A stretch of DNA of 11,461 bases from Cellvibrionaceae bacterium (GTDB lineage: Bacteria; Pseudomonadota; Gammaproteobacteria; Pseudomonadales; Cellvibrionaceae): assembly GCA_025800435.1 (NCBI GenBank), contig JAOXRV010000864.1, forward strand, positions 1-11,461, read 5' to 3'. Numbering within the stretch: the first letter of the stretch is position 1; the number at the start of each line of letters is the position of its first letter. Position numbers and translations under genes: made by a program. Below, one piece after another: positions 1 to 7,994 of this stretch. Under the pieces are notes generated by a model. The model was not told the origin of the DNA, did no database searches, and saw only the letters and a list, made by a program, of their open reading frames with translations.

Positions 1-3000
1 ATAAACATTGGCGGCACCAAGAAAAACGAAATAATCGTTGACAACAAAACGCCGCCGGCGATGGCCATCGCCAGTGGCGGCCAAAACTGGCTGCCTTCCA
101 ACAGCAGCGGCAAAAAGCCGCCAAATGTGGTGACGGTGGTAGAGATAATATGACGGCTGGAATCCATTACCACGTCGCGTATGCCGCTAAGGTCTCCAGT
201 GGTCGAGCCGCTATGGGCTTGTAGTGCGGTCATAATAATAATGGCCGCATTGATCGATACGCCGATTGAACCGATTACACCAAGCACCGCTTGCAAGCCG
301 AATGGGTAGCGGAAAATGGCCAGCGATAAAATCGAGAGGCCCAATGAGCACAGACAAACCAACAGTGCCACCGCCGACAGACGCCATGAGTTAAAGGTTA
401 ATAAAATGGTCGCTACCAAGGCGGCGATAATCAAGGTAAGCGGGGCCACCAGTTTTTGCATCACCTCGGCGCGCACATCGGCGTCGCCGCCAAATTGATA
501 GCGGTAGCCAGGCGGCAGCTCGATGGGGTCTTGCTGCAGGTTTTGGCGCAGTAGCTTTAACGCCTCCTCGGGCAGTACACCGCGCGTTAAATAGGCCGCT
601 ACGATATTGACACGCTCGCCATCTTCGCGGCTGATCGGGCTGGGGGCGGGCACTAGCTGGGGTTTGCCCAAGGCGCTTAGGGGCAGGCCTTGCATATTAC
701 CACTCGGGGCCAAGGGCAGGCGGATATTGGCGATCTGGTCGGCGCTGCCCCAGAGGCTTTCTTGCAGTCGCACCCGCACCGGCAAGCGCTCTGTGCCCTC
801 TAATACCTCGCCGCCCAGGCGTCCACGCAGGCTGGCATCCAGCGCGTGCGCGGCATCGGTCAATTGTAATTTGCTCAGGCGCAGCTTGGCTTCGTCCAGC
901 TGCATCAGCAGCTTGGGACTGCCGCCGATCAGGCCAGCTGTGCTATGGGTTACAAAAGCGATGGTCTCCAGGCGGCGGCGAAACTCTTCGCCCAGTGTTT
1001 GCAGGGTCGCTAGATTGGGGCCAAAAATTTTTACCTCCAGCGGTGCCTGTACCGGCGGCCCCTGATCAATACCGCGCACCACAATTCTGGCGCCCGGGTA
1101 ATCGCGGTTGAATTCTAACTGCAGGCGCCGAATCAGATCATCGGTTTGGTTTTTATCTCGTGTCAGCACCAGTGCCTCAGCCCAACTGGGAATGCCCTCT
1201 TTAAAACGATACATATTGTAATAAAAGGCGGGTGGGCTTTCGCCCAAGGTCCAGTCGACCCGCCGCACTAGGGGTTCGGCGCGCAGATGCTGATCAATGG
1301 TCTGCACCAGCGCCTGGGTGTCATAAATTGAGCGGCCATCGGCGAGCTTGAGTTGAATAAAAAGTTGATCGCGGTCGGTGCCTGGAAAAAACTGCGCGGT
1401 CAAGGTGGGGAAGGATAAAAAACCCGCCAGCGGTAAAGCCAGCGCCAGGGCAATGGCGGCACCGGGCCTCGCTAAGCTCCAGTCAATGGCTCGGCTCAGC
1501 CAGCGGCCCATTCGGCCGCTGCGCATGCCGCCGCTGTACCAGTGGGCGGCCTGTTCGCTATTGCGGGGCAATAACCAAGCCGCCAGCACCGGGGTGATGA
1601 TCAGCGCCAATACGGTCGAGGTGGCCAGCATAACCACTACCGAGGTGGCAATGGCGCCGAGAAAATCGCCGGCCGGGCCATCTAGAATGGCCATCGGCAT
1701 AAAGGCTAATATCGTGGTCAAGGCCGACGAGATGAGGGGTATTCGTAAACGTTGCACCGACTGACCAATGGCGTCTAGGGCGGTTTGCCCTTCGAGCAAA
1801 CGCTTGCGGACTTCATCGGTCATGACAATTGAGCCATCGACCAATAAGCCCAGGGCAACGATCAAACCGCTGATCGACATCTGGTGCAAGGCCAGGCCCA
1901 TACGCTCCAGTATGGTGATCGAAATCAAACCGCACAGGGGCAGGATAGTGGCCACCACCACCGCCGCACGCCACCCCAAGGTTGTGAGTAACACCAGTAA
2001 TACCAGGCTTACGCCAATGGCCAGGTTGCGGGCTACTTCACCCAGGCGAGTGCGCGCATAGCTGCTTTGCTCATAGCTGATTTCAAACCTAAGCCCGGCG
2101 GCGGACTCGGCGCGGTAATCGGCCACCAGCTGGGCGAAATTATCGCTCCAGCGGCCAACTTGTTTACCTGGCTCCATCAATACGCCAATTAAAATACCCG
2201 GCTTGCCCTGCACCAGGGTAATGGCCGGTGGCGGGCTAATGGCGGCTTTGTAGACCTTGGCAATATCACCGATGCGGGTAGCACTGCCGTCGGTGGCAGT
2301 ATCGATAATAACTTGACGAATACGTTCCAGTGAATCCAGCTCGCCGGCTACTTCGATTAACAGGTCGGCGCCTTCGCCAGTGGCTCGGCCGGAGGAAATT
2401 TTGCTGTCTGCTGCCTGTAGTGTGCTGGCTAGCTGTTGTAGGCTGAGGCCGCGTGCCATCAATGCTGATTCATCCACTGCTACCCGTACTTCTTCTTTGG
2501 GCTCACCAAACAACGTCACCAGCTTGGTGTTTGAAAGGTTGCGGGCGCGGTCGGCAAAATCTTGTGCCACCCGGTGGATTAACGACAGCGGCACATCGTG
2601 ATCGTCGGCGCTGGAAAGGGCGACAATGGCGGTAAAGGAGGTGGTGCGATTATTGTCGAACAGTGGCTTGCTGACTCCGCTGGGGAAGCCAAGTGCCGCC
2701 TCGCTCAGTGCGTCGCGAATTTCCGCCCAACTGAGGTCCATGCGTTCGGCGGATAGCGTGTCATCCAATTGAATACGCAGCGCCGATATGCCGTTGGAGG
2801 AGGTCGAGGTTAACGTGTCGATCTCAGCAATTTCCCGCAGTCGGTCTTCTAGCGGGCGGGTAACTAGAGCTTCCACTCGATCTGGGCTGGCGCCGGGGAA
2901 AAAGGTAGTCACCGAGGCCACAAAATTGGTGATGGTCGGGTCTTCTTGGCGCGCAATCGCGTTGTAACTGCTTATCCCAACCGCCACTGATGCAATAATA

Positions 3001-3047
3001 ATTAACGCAAAATAGCGTGGGTGCAGGAAGATAAAGCGGGCAAACAT
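1..3047 (-). CDS. RND-family efflux pump inner-membrane permease (AcrB-like), 3' end cut by window edge
   Basis: Inner-membrane pump of a tripartite RND exporter, expected to work as a trimer with the adjacent adaptor and an outer-membrane channel. About 1015 codons are visible. The protein starts MFARFIFLHPRYFALI, with TM1 at roughly residues 8-28, followed by the RQEDPTI and FFPGASPDRVE motifs typical of the family's first porter loop. The TM4 motif GLIVALGLLVDGSIVMTDE lies near residues 394-412 and the TM10 motif GVSINAAIII near 929-938. A second porter domain lies between TM7 and TM8. AcrB-type pumps are about 1040 residues, so only a short tail is missing. ATG was chosen because GGGGG sits just upstream and only 2 bp separate it from the adaptor stop, implying translational coupling. 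Oddities: the second TM4 aspartate of AcrB (D408) is Gly405 here, and the TM10 lysine (K940) is Asn933. The substrate cannot be read from sequence. Confidence 0.93.
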   Translation of the reverse strand, partial: MFARFIFLHPRYFALIIIASVAVGISSYNAIARQEDPTITNFVASVTTFFPGASPDRVEALVTRPLEDRLREIAEIDTLTSTSSNGISALRIQLDDTLSAERMDLSWAEIRDALSEAALGFPSGVSKPLFDNNRTTSFTAIVALSSADDHDVPLSLIHRVAQDFADRARNLSNTKLVTLFGEPKEEVRVAVDESALMARGLSLQQLASTLQAADSKISSGRATGEGADLLIEVAGELDSLERIRQVIIDTATDGSATRIGDIAKVYKAAISPPPAITLVQGKPGILIGVLMEPGKQVGRWSDNFAQLVADYRAESAAGLRFEISYEQSSYARTRLGEVARNLAIGVSLVLLVLLTTLGWRAAVVVATILPLCGLISITILERMGLALHQMSISGLIVALGLLVDGSIVMTDEVRKRLLEGQTALDAIGQSVQRLRIPLISSALTTILAFMPMAILDGPAGDFLGAIATSVVVMLATSTVLALIITPVLAAWLLPRNSEQAAHWYSGGMRSGRMGRWLSRAIDWSLARPGAAIALALALPLAGFLSFPTLTAQFFPGTDRDQLFIQLKLADGRSIYDTQALVQTIDQHLRAEPLVRRVDWTLGESPPAFYYNMYRFKEGIPSWAEALVLTRDKNQTDDLIRRLQLEFNRDYPGARIVVRGIDQGPPVQAPLEVKIFGPNLATLQTLGEEFRRRLETIAFVTHSTAGLIGGSPKLLMQLDEAKLRLSKLQLTDAAHALDASLRGRLGGEVLEGTERLPVRVRLQESLWGSADQIANIRLPLAPSGNMQGLPLSALGKPQLVPAPSPISREDGERVNIVAAYLTRGVLPEEALKLLRQNLQQDPIELPPGYRYQFGGDADVRAEVMQKLVAPLTLIIAALVATILLTFNSWRLSAVALLVCLCSLGLSILSLAIFRYPFGLQAVLGVIGSIGVSINAAIIIMTALQAHSGSTTGDLSGIRDVVMDSSRHIISTTVTTFGGFLPLLLEGSQFWPPLAMAIAGGVLLSTIISFFLVPPMF

Positions 3048-3049
3048 AG

Positions 3050-4183
3050 TTAACCCCCTTGCCCCAGAATAACTGGGGTGCCCGGCACGATACGGTGTAC
3101 TCCCTGACTGACCAGCTTGGCGCCGGGGTTGATGGTGCCGCGCACGAAGGCCCGGTCGCCTTGGGTGTCCAGTACCTCCACAGCCTCGCGCACGGCGTGC
3201 CACTGCTGACCGTTTTGCTGCAGCCGTAATACGCTCCAAACCCCGCGCTGGCCCTCTTGCAGCGCGGATAGGGGCAACCAGCCACCGCTGGCCTCAACCG
3301 TTTGCGCCAGCTGCAAACTCAATGGTTCACCATCGAGCAGCGCCAGCCCTGGGGGTAGGGCAAACACCGCTGTGGCGGTGCGAGTGCGGGGGTTAACATC
3401 GGGCCGAATTGACAGCAGTTGGGCGTTAAACTCCTGGCCTCTGGCCTGCAGCGGGTAATTGCGCCCCGGCTGCAGCTCGCCCACGCGCGCTGGGGCGACT
3501 CCGATATGCCCCTCTTGGGCGCCGGTTTCAACCAGCTTGAGCACTGGCATGCCGGGGCTGATGACTGCCCCCTGGTAGACAAAACGGTCGGCAATGGCGC
3601 CGCTGTAGGGGGCGCGCAGGGTGGATTTCTGCAGTTCGATATCGAGGCTGGCGAGGCGTGCGCTCAGGGCTTCAACCCGAGCGTCTATGGCCTGGGCGCG
3701 CAGTCGGGTTTCGTCGTCGGCGGCCTTGGATACAGCGCCGGTGGCAATCAGGGTGCGTTGGCGCTTGGCCTTGATCTGGGCCAGCTCTTGCTCGGCTCGG
3801 GCCTGGTCTAACTCGGCAGCGGCGGCGCGGCGGCGGGCCTTAAGGGTTTGTTGATCCAGCTGGGCGAGCAGCTGCCCCTGCTGCACCCGGCTGCCTGGGC
3901 GCACTGTCAGGCGGGCAATGGTGCCGGGCACCTCAAAACCCAGCTTGGTCTTGCGCCCGGCAATTACCAGGCCCAAATAGCTGACTGAGCGCTGGTAGCT
4001 GGGTTGAAGCGTAAACGTCGTGGTGCTTACGGTCAGCGGTACGCGATCTGGTGGCTTGGCACTGAGGGCGATACGCGAATGCAATAGGGCGCTGGTGCCC
4101 AGGGCAATTAATGCCGCGCAGCCGATGGCCACAAGGCTAGGGCCAAGGCCTGGTTTGGCCGCTGAAATTGGTGTATCGCTCAT
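3050..4183 (-). CDS. RND efflux periplasmic adaptor subunit (membrane fusion protein, HlyD/AcrA type)
   Basis: A 377-residue adaptor that would bridge the RND pump to an outer-membrane channel. A hydrophobic segment at residues 16-34 looks like an N-terminal signal anchor. Next comes a first half lipoyl/barrel region (about 65-112, with GFEVPGTIARL and VRPGSRVQQGQLLAQLD). An Ala/Glu/Arg-rich coiled-coil hairpin spans about 113-185. The second lipoyl half (STLRAPYSGAIADRFVYQG, about 187-205) and beta-barrel and membrane-proximal domains complete it. Order and length match the family. Cys22 follows Ala-Ile-Gly, but the hydrophobic run continues past it and the -3 residue is not Leu/Val/Ile, so a lipoprotein is unlikely. 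The stop codon is 2 bp before the pump start, so the two genes form an operon. The ribosome-binding site before ATG is weak (TTGAGAT). Only the exporter role, not the cargo, can be stated. Confidence 0.92.
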   Translation of the reverse strand: MSDTPISAAKPGLGPSLVAIGCAALIALGTSALLHSRIALSAKPPDRVPLTVSTTTFTLQPSYQRSVSYLGLVIAGRKTKLGFEVPGTIARLTVRPGSRVQQGQLLAQLDQQTLKARRRAAAAELDQARAEQELAQIKAKRQRTLIATGAVSKAADDETRLRAQAIDARVEALSARLASLDIELQKSTLRAPYSGAIADRFVYQGAVISPGMPVLKLVETGAQEGHIGVAPARVGELQPGRNYPLQARGQEFNAQLLSIRPDVNPRTRTATAVFALPPGLALLDGEPLSLQLAQTVEASGGWLPLSALQEGQRGVWSVLRLQQNGQQWHAVREAVEVLDTQGDRAFVRGTINPGAKLVSQGVHRIVPGTPVILGQGG

Positions 4184-4213
4184 ATCTCAACCAATGTTTT
4201 GGGGTCTAAAGCG

Positions 4214-4241
4214 ATGCTAAACCCAATAACATACGAGTCAA
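4214..4241 (-). promoter_or_regulatory. Candidate sigma-70 promoter for the adaptor-pump operon
   Basis: On the minus strand, a TTGACT box (4241-4236) is followed after 16 bp by TAGCAT (4219-4214), matching the -35 consensus at 5 of 6 and the -10 consensus at 4 of 6. It lies about 30 bp upstream of the adaptor start, in the 141-bp gap after deoR. No convincing deoR terminator is present in that gap, only a 5-bp hairpin without a T-run, so readthrough from deoR is also possible. Confidence 0.35.
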
Positions 4242-4324
4242 GCAAGGGGCTTGTGCGTTTTTGCAGATCTTGCCGGGTATTATCCGGCCTAATACAAAGT
4301 AATCACAACTGGCAAAATCTGAAT

Positions 4325-5080
4325 TTAATTGGCGACTATTATATTAATGTCTTTGAGGGCTTTGCGCAGTTCGCCTTCCGGCTGTTTATCGGTGATAAGG
4401 TAATCAACATCTTGGATATTGGCAGTAACCATCAGGCCGGGCAGATTAAACTTGCGTGAGTCGGCGACCACGATAACTTGTTTGGCCAAGGGTATCAGCG
4501 ACCTTTTGAATTCTGCTTCTGGTAAGTGCATATCGGTAAAGCCCGACTGAGCATCAATCGCCGCGATGGATAAGATGGCAAATTCAGCGCGGAAGGACTG
4601 CACAAAATTTAACGTAAAGCTGCCAAAACAGGCGCCGTATTCGCTATCGAGTTCACCCCCGGCAAAATAGATGTGGTTGCCGTTTCTGCCGCGCAGCTCC
4701 CTGGCCACTTCCAGTGAGTTGCTGATGACGGACAGGTCGCGTTGTTCGCGCAGTGATTTGGCGGTGAAGTAAGATGTGCTGCCACTGTCGATAAATATCG
4801 AACTGCCATCAGGGATCATGGAGGCAGCCCGTTTGCCGATTCGCAGTTTGGTGTGCTCCTGGTCCTTTAGGCGCTGGTAAAAGCTGCCTTCGGTATGGTG
4901 CTCTGGAAGGCGCACCCCTCCGTGGATCTTCTCCACCATGCGCTGCTGTTCCAGTTGCCGCACATCGCGGCGGATGGTCTCTTCGGTAACCCGGAAGTGT
5001 ACCGCCAGTTGGCTGATCGAGCAGTGCCCTTGGGCATTGAGTTGCTCAAGAATTTGTTTTTGTCGGATATTCAATGGCAT
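4325..5080 (-). CDS. DeoR/GlpR-family transcriptional regulator
   Basis: A 251-residue repressor-type regulator, the usual length for the family. Residues 1-58 form the DeoR winged helix-turn-helix: RQKQILEQL, then ISQLAVHFRVTEETIRRDVRQLE as the recognition region, ending in the characteristic IHGG wing. Residues about 75-235 form the DeoR C-terminal sensor domain of the sugar-phosphate isomerase-like fold, with IFIDSGSTS (95-103), VISNSLEVA (118-126), YFAGGELD (138-145) and VVADSRKF (204-211). Family members usually sense phosphorylated sugars or related metabolites, so an effector of that type is inferred. The start codon has no obvious Shine-Dalgarno sequence, but MPLNIRQKQIL is the normal beginning of the family. 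It is divergent from the TonB-dependent receptor and upstream of the efflux genes, and could control either side. The target and effector are unknown. Confidence 0.93.
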   Translation of the reverse strand: MPLNIRQKQILEQLNAQGHCSISQLAVHFRVTEETIRRDVRQLEQQRMVEKIHGGVRLPEHHTEGSFYQRLKDQEHTKLRIGKRAASMIPDGSSIFIDSGSTSYFTAKSLREQRDLSVISNSLEVARELRGRNGNHIYFAGGELDSEYGACFGSFTLNFVQSFRAEFAILSIAAIDAQSGFTDMHLPEAEFKRSLIPLAKQVIVVADSRKFNLPGLMVTANIQDVDYLITDKQPEGELRKALKDINIIVAN

Positions 5081-5541
5081 TGTTTGGCTGCGTTTATTTA
5101 TGTGATCCCACCTGGGCGGGTGCCCTTGGGTGCCCTAATTATGCTCACTAAGGTCGCTTTGAGGTCAGGGCACCTTAACAGGGCTTGGCCAAGGGGATCT
5201 ACCTTAAAACCCAAAAAATACCACAAAATTTTCCGGTCCTGCTGCTGAGCAGCTGGCACCGTTGCGCTGGCTGGTTTCGAGAGTGCCCGCGGGGGGACGC
5301 GTAAGTGCCGATTAGGGTAGATCGCCAGCGAGCATTGGCGCACAAAATGTTGGTAAATGTGGCATTTATGCAAAAATAAGATTAAAAACAACATAAAGTA
5401 ATATTATTGAAACATTCGTAACTTAGTTTGGTGATGCACCTTATAAGTTCGTGCTTGGGTGCCCAGTAGATTTACCTCACCTGCTGCTGGGTATTTGGGC
5501 CAAACAATATTCCAAATACGTTGTTGATAGCGGAGCGCATC
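5081..5541. promoter_or_regulatory. Divergent deoR / TonB-receptor regulatory region (461 bp) with multiple repeats
   Basis: No gene is supported here. Near deoR, GGGTGCCC occurs twice in tandem (5118-5125 and 5128-5135), with its inverse AGGGCACC at 5167-5174. These flank a minus-strand CATAAT (5143-5138) that could be the deoR -10 element. The 11-mer CTTGGGTGCCC occurs exactly at 5125-5135 and again at 5454-5464 near the receptor. Other palindromes are GCTGCT-G-AGCAGC (5241-5253), TAAATG-TGG-CATTTA (5354-5368) and CTTATAAG (5440-5447). GTATTTGG and CCAAATAC are inverted across 5491-5519. The stretch 5341-5450 is AT-rich. TATAAG at 5442-5447 is a possible receptor -10, but no good -35 is visible at the right spacing. 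Confidence 0.6.
5491..5519 (+). repeat. Perfect 8-bp inverted repeat in the TonB-receptor leader
   Basis: GTATTTGG (5491-5498) is exactly complementary to CCAAATAC (5512-5519) across a 13-nt loop. Nested inside, TTTGG-G-CCAAA (5494-5504) forms an 11-bp DNA palindrome, giving three TTTGG half-sites in total. It ends 12 bp before the GGAG ribosome-binding site of the receptor, so it could be an operator or an mRNA hairpin. Confidence 0.5.
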
Positions 5542-7917
5542 ATGTCACCAAATTTTAAAATTAACGCACTTACGGTAGGGATAAAGAGAGCCGGCTTGTG
5601 CTCTTTGGTCCTATCGGGTTTGGCTGTACCTGCCAAAGCCGAAGTCCTGTCCAAAGCTCAGGACGAAATCGAAGAGGTTGTTGTCACCGCGGAAGCCAAA
5701 TTGATTGGTTTCGGCGAATCACACGCCAATAACACCGTAGATTTAACGGCCATTCAGTCCGAAAACCCCGGTTTGGATGTTATGAACCTAATTAATCGCT
5801 TGCCCGGTGTAAACGTCACCCAGGGCGATGCGATTGGCGGCAACGACTATGCCACGCGCATTTATATTCGTGGCATGAGTAACAGTCGCAGCACGGCCCA
5901 GATTGGCTACATGATTGACGACATGCCCAATGGCGATTCCTTCTACGGTGGCGGTCAGAAACCCAACCGTTTTATCGACAGCGAAAACTTAGCGCAGATT
6001 AACGTCGGCCAGAATGCCTCTGACATCAGCAGTGCCTCTAATACAGCTTTGGGTGGTACAGTGCGCTATTACACCGCTAAACCCGACCAAGAGTTTGGCT
6101 TAAAAACCGCCATTACTGGCGGTACCGATGACCTCAGCCGTGTTTATGCTCGGCTTGATAGCGGTGAGTTTGCACCGGGCTGGAGCTCTTTTGCCAGCTA
6201 TTCTCGCTCTGAAATCAGCTCCTGGCCCGGCACTCACTCCGGCCAGTTTGACCGTGAACACTTTGACCTGAAAGTACATGGGGAATTTGATAGCGGCCTG
6301 ACCCTATCACTGAAAATTTCTGATAACTTTCGTGATGAAGACGATTATGACTCGGTGAGCCTGGCGGAATTTCGCAGCAACCCGAACTCAGATGGTTTGG
6401 TAGACGAATTTAGCTTCGATACCGTAGCTGATTTACGTCGCGGTTGGGGCGGCACCCGTTGGGATGACGCCTATTCTCTGGAAATTACCCAGGAATTCGA
6501 TAGTGGTGCAAGGGTTACTGCTACCCCATACTTCCATCACCAGAAAGGTTACGGCTGGTGGACGCCCCCTTATCGTATTGCCACTGTCAGCGGTAAAATC
6601 GAGAGTACCGAAGGTGGGCCGAGAGAATATTTTGAGGGCACCTACCAGCGCAACCCTGACGGCTCACTGGTTGCCGCCGCAGGTACTGATGTTACTGGCT
6701 TTGACTGCCTCAGCGGGGTGCACGGCGATACCGTAGATTATGCACTGAACCCCAATTTTAGCTGCGCCGGCGCTCAGCGCATAGCGACCCGCCGCCGTTC
6801 TTCCTACGGCTTGGATCGTATGGGCCTGACCACCGAAGTCGAGCTGCCACTGGGTGAGCAGCATACGCTCAGTATTGGTGGTTGGTTTGAATACCAAGAC
6901 CGTGACAACGGCCGCGAATGGTTTGATCTAGACCCCAACGACCCCGGCAATGTGAGTGTGCCGTTCAGTTCGGTTCACTGGATTGCCTACGATCGTAACT
7001 ACGAGACCAAAACCGTACGCATCTATGCCCAGGATGAAATGGAGTTTGGCAAGCTCGATATTACCGCTGGCTTGGTATACCACAAGGTCGAGACTACCCT
7101 GACTGAGCGTATCGAAGGCATCGAGCGCAGTCAGTCCAATAATGAGTGGTTGCCAAAGCTTGGTATGGTGTACAGACTCAACGATACCTCAGAAATATTC
7201 GGTTCTTACTCTCGCAATGTTCGCCACCTCCGCGACAGTGTGCTGACCGACGGTTCGACCGCTCAGCTGAACCCCGAAGTCGCGGATAACTTTGATTTAG
7301 GCTACCGCTGGTTGGGTGAGCGCATGAGCTTTGTGGCGCAGGCCTTTTTATCCCAGTTTAATGATCGCCTCGGCGAGGTTGATCCTGTTGTTGCCGGGCT
7401 GGATCAGTTTTTGCAAAACTCTGTCAACCTGTTGAATGTTGGTGGTGTTGACACTATGGGTCTTGAACTTGCCTCTAACTTTACCGTGAATGACGAGCTG
7501 AGTATGTATGGCTCATTCTCTGTGCTCGACTCAGAATACACTGAAGACACCCCTGAAGAAGGTATCGTTGCCGGCAATCAGCTTATTAATGTGCCCACGT
7601 TCCAAGGCTTTGTGGAGGCCAGCTGGGTGCCGCAGGCGTTAGACAATAAGTTCTCGTTCTCAGCCAACGTCAAATATGTCGGTGAGCGTGAAGGTAACCT
7701 GGCTAACTCTGAGACCATTGATTCATACAGTATCTTTGGTTTGAGCGCCAGTTATGAGCTTGGTGATTTGGTGGGGCTTGAGCAAGTGAAGCTACAATTC
7801 AATGCCCAGAACTTGACGGACGAAGACTACTTGGCCGCTCCGGATGGCGATTCCGGTGGCCGCTATTATATCGGCGCGCCTCGTTCACTAAGTGTCACTT
7901 TGCGCGCGCAACTGTAG
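5542..7917 (+). CDS. TonB-dependent outer-membrane receptor, substrate unknown
   Basis: A 791-residue outer-membrane transporter that would import a ligand using energy from TonB-ExbB-ExbD. ATG at 5542 is preferred over an in-frame TTG at 5521 because GGAG lies 6 bp upstream (5532-5535) and the protein then begins with a proper signal peptide, probably cleaved after A33 (AKA|EV). A TonB-box-like EEVVVTA follows at residues 44-50. The plug domain covers about 60-175 (NLINRLPGVNVTQGD, IYIRGMSNS, ALGGTVRYYT), followed by the beta-barrel with alternating aromatic strands (SYSRNVRHL, NAQNLTDEDYLAAPDG, GAPRSLSVTLRAQL). The mature protein has only two cysteines, C389 and C408, close together in what is probably an extracellular loop. 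The last residue is Leu rather than the usual Phe or Trp. Followed by a terminator hairpin and a secreted phosphoesterase. The ligand cannot be named. Confidence 0.94.
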   Translation: MSPNFKINALTVGIKRAGLCSLVLSGLAVPAKAEVLSKAQDEIEEVVVTAEAKLIGFGESHANNTVDLTAIQSENPGLDVMNLINRLPGVNVTQGDAIGGNDYATRIYIRGMSNSRSTAQIGYMIDDMPNGDSFYGGGQKPNRFIDSENLAQINVGQNASDISSASNTALGGTVRYYTAKPDQEFGLKTAITGGTDDLSRVYARLDSGEFAPGWSSFASYSRSEISSWPGTHSGQFDREHFDLKVHGEFDSGLTLSLKISDNFRDEDDYDSVSLAEFRSNPNSDGLVDEFSFDTVADLRRGWGGTRWDDAYSLEITQEFDSGARVTATPYFHHQKGYGWWTPPYRIATVSGKIESTEGGPREYFEGTYQRNPDGSLVAAAGTDVTGFDCLSGVHGDTVDYALNPNFSCAGAQRIATRRRSSYGLDRMGLTTEVELPLGEQHTLSIGGWFEYQDRDNGREWFDLDPNDPGNVSVPFSSVHWIAYDRNYETKTVRIYAQDEMEFGKLDITAGLVYHKVETTLTERIEGIERSQSNNEWLPKLGMVYRLNDTSEIFGSYSRNVRHLRDSVLTDGSTAQLNPEVADNFDLGYRWLGERMSFVAQAFLSQFNDRLGEVDPVVAGLDQFLQNSVNLLNVGGVDTMGLELASNFTVNDELSMYGSFSVLDSEYTEDTPEEGIVAGNQLINVPTFQGFVEASWVPQALDNKFSFSANVKYVGEREGNLANSETIDSYSIFGLSASYELGDLVGLEQVKLQFNAQNLTDEDYLAAPDGDSGGRYYIGAPRSLSVTLRAQL

Positions 7918-7951
7918 GTGCTAACTATAGGCACTAGCTATAGGCGCTAAG
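7913..7951 (+). repeat. Three imperfect 13-bp tandem repeats across the receptor stop codon
   Basis: TGTAGGTGCTAAC (7913-7925), TATAGGCACTAGC (7926-7938) and TATAGGCGCTAAG (7939-7951) are consecutive copies of one 13-bp unit. The TAG stop of the receptor sits inside the first copy. Because the unit length is not a multiple of three, the copies read in different frames. The role is unknown; slippage-generated sequence is the simplest reading. Confidence 0.7.
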
Positions 7952-7960
7952 CCTTTGTTG

Positions 7961-7994
7961 CTAAAACGTCAGCCGGTATAGGCTGGCGTTTTAG
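7961..7994. terminator. Hairpin terminator between receptor and phosphoesterase genes (likely bidirectional)
   Basis: A 14-bp stem (7961-7974 with 7981-7994, one G-T wobble) encloses a GGTATA loop. The arms begin CTAAAACG and end CGTTTTAG, the A-stem-T pattern typical of intrinsic terminators that work in both directions. It lies 43 bp after the receptor stop and 36 bp before the next ATG, leaving little room for a new promoter. Partial termination is therefore possible. Confidence 0.72.

Noticed and set aside
607..2061. Several plus-strand open frames of 70-150 codons opposite the RND pump
   Set aside because: They lie antisense to a continuous, motif-bearing RND coding frame, have no family features and no ribosome-binding sites.
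3419..3811. 130-codon plus-strand frame with a glycine/alanine-rich product opposite the adaptor
   Set aside because: It is a shadow of the adaptor coiled coil, and its composition follows from the complementary codons.
4272..4288. GCCGG-7 nt-CCGGC hairpin as the deoR terminator
   Set aside because: The stem is only 5 bp and no T-run follows on the minus strand.
5241..5253. GCTGCT-G-AGCAGC as a terminator or riboswitch
   Set aside because: A 1-nt centre cannot form that full RNA hairpin, no T-run follows, and it is best left as an unexplained DNA palindrome.
5521..5541. TTG at 5521 as the receptor start
   Set aside because: It would place seven residues before the signal peptide, whereas ATG at 5542 has GGAG at the right distance.
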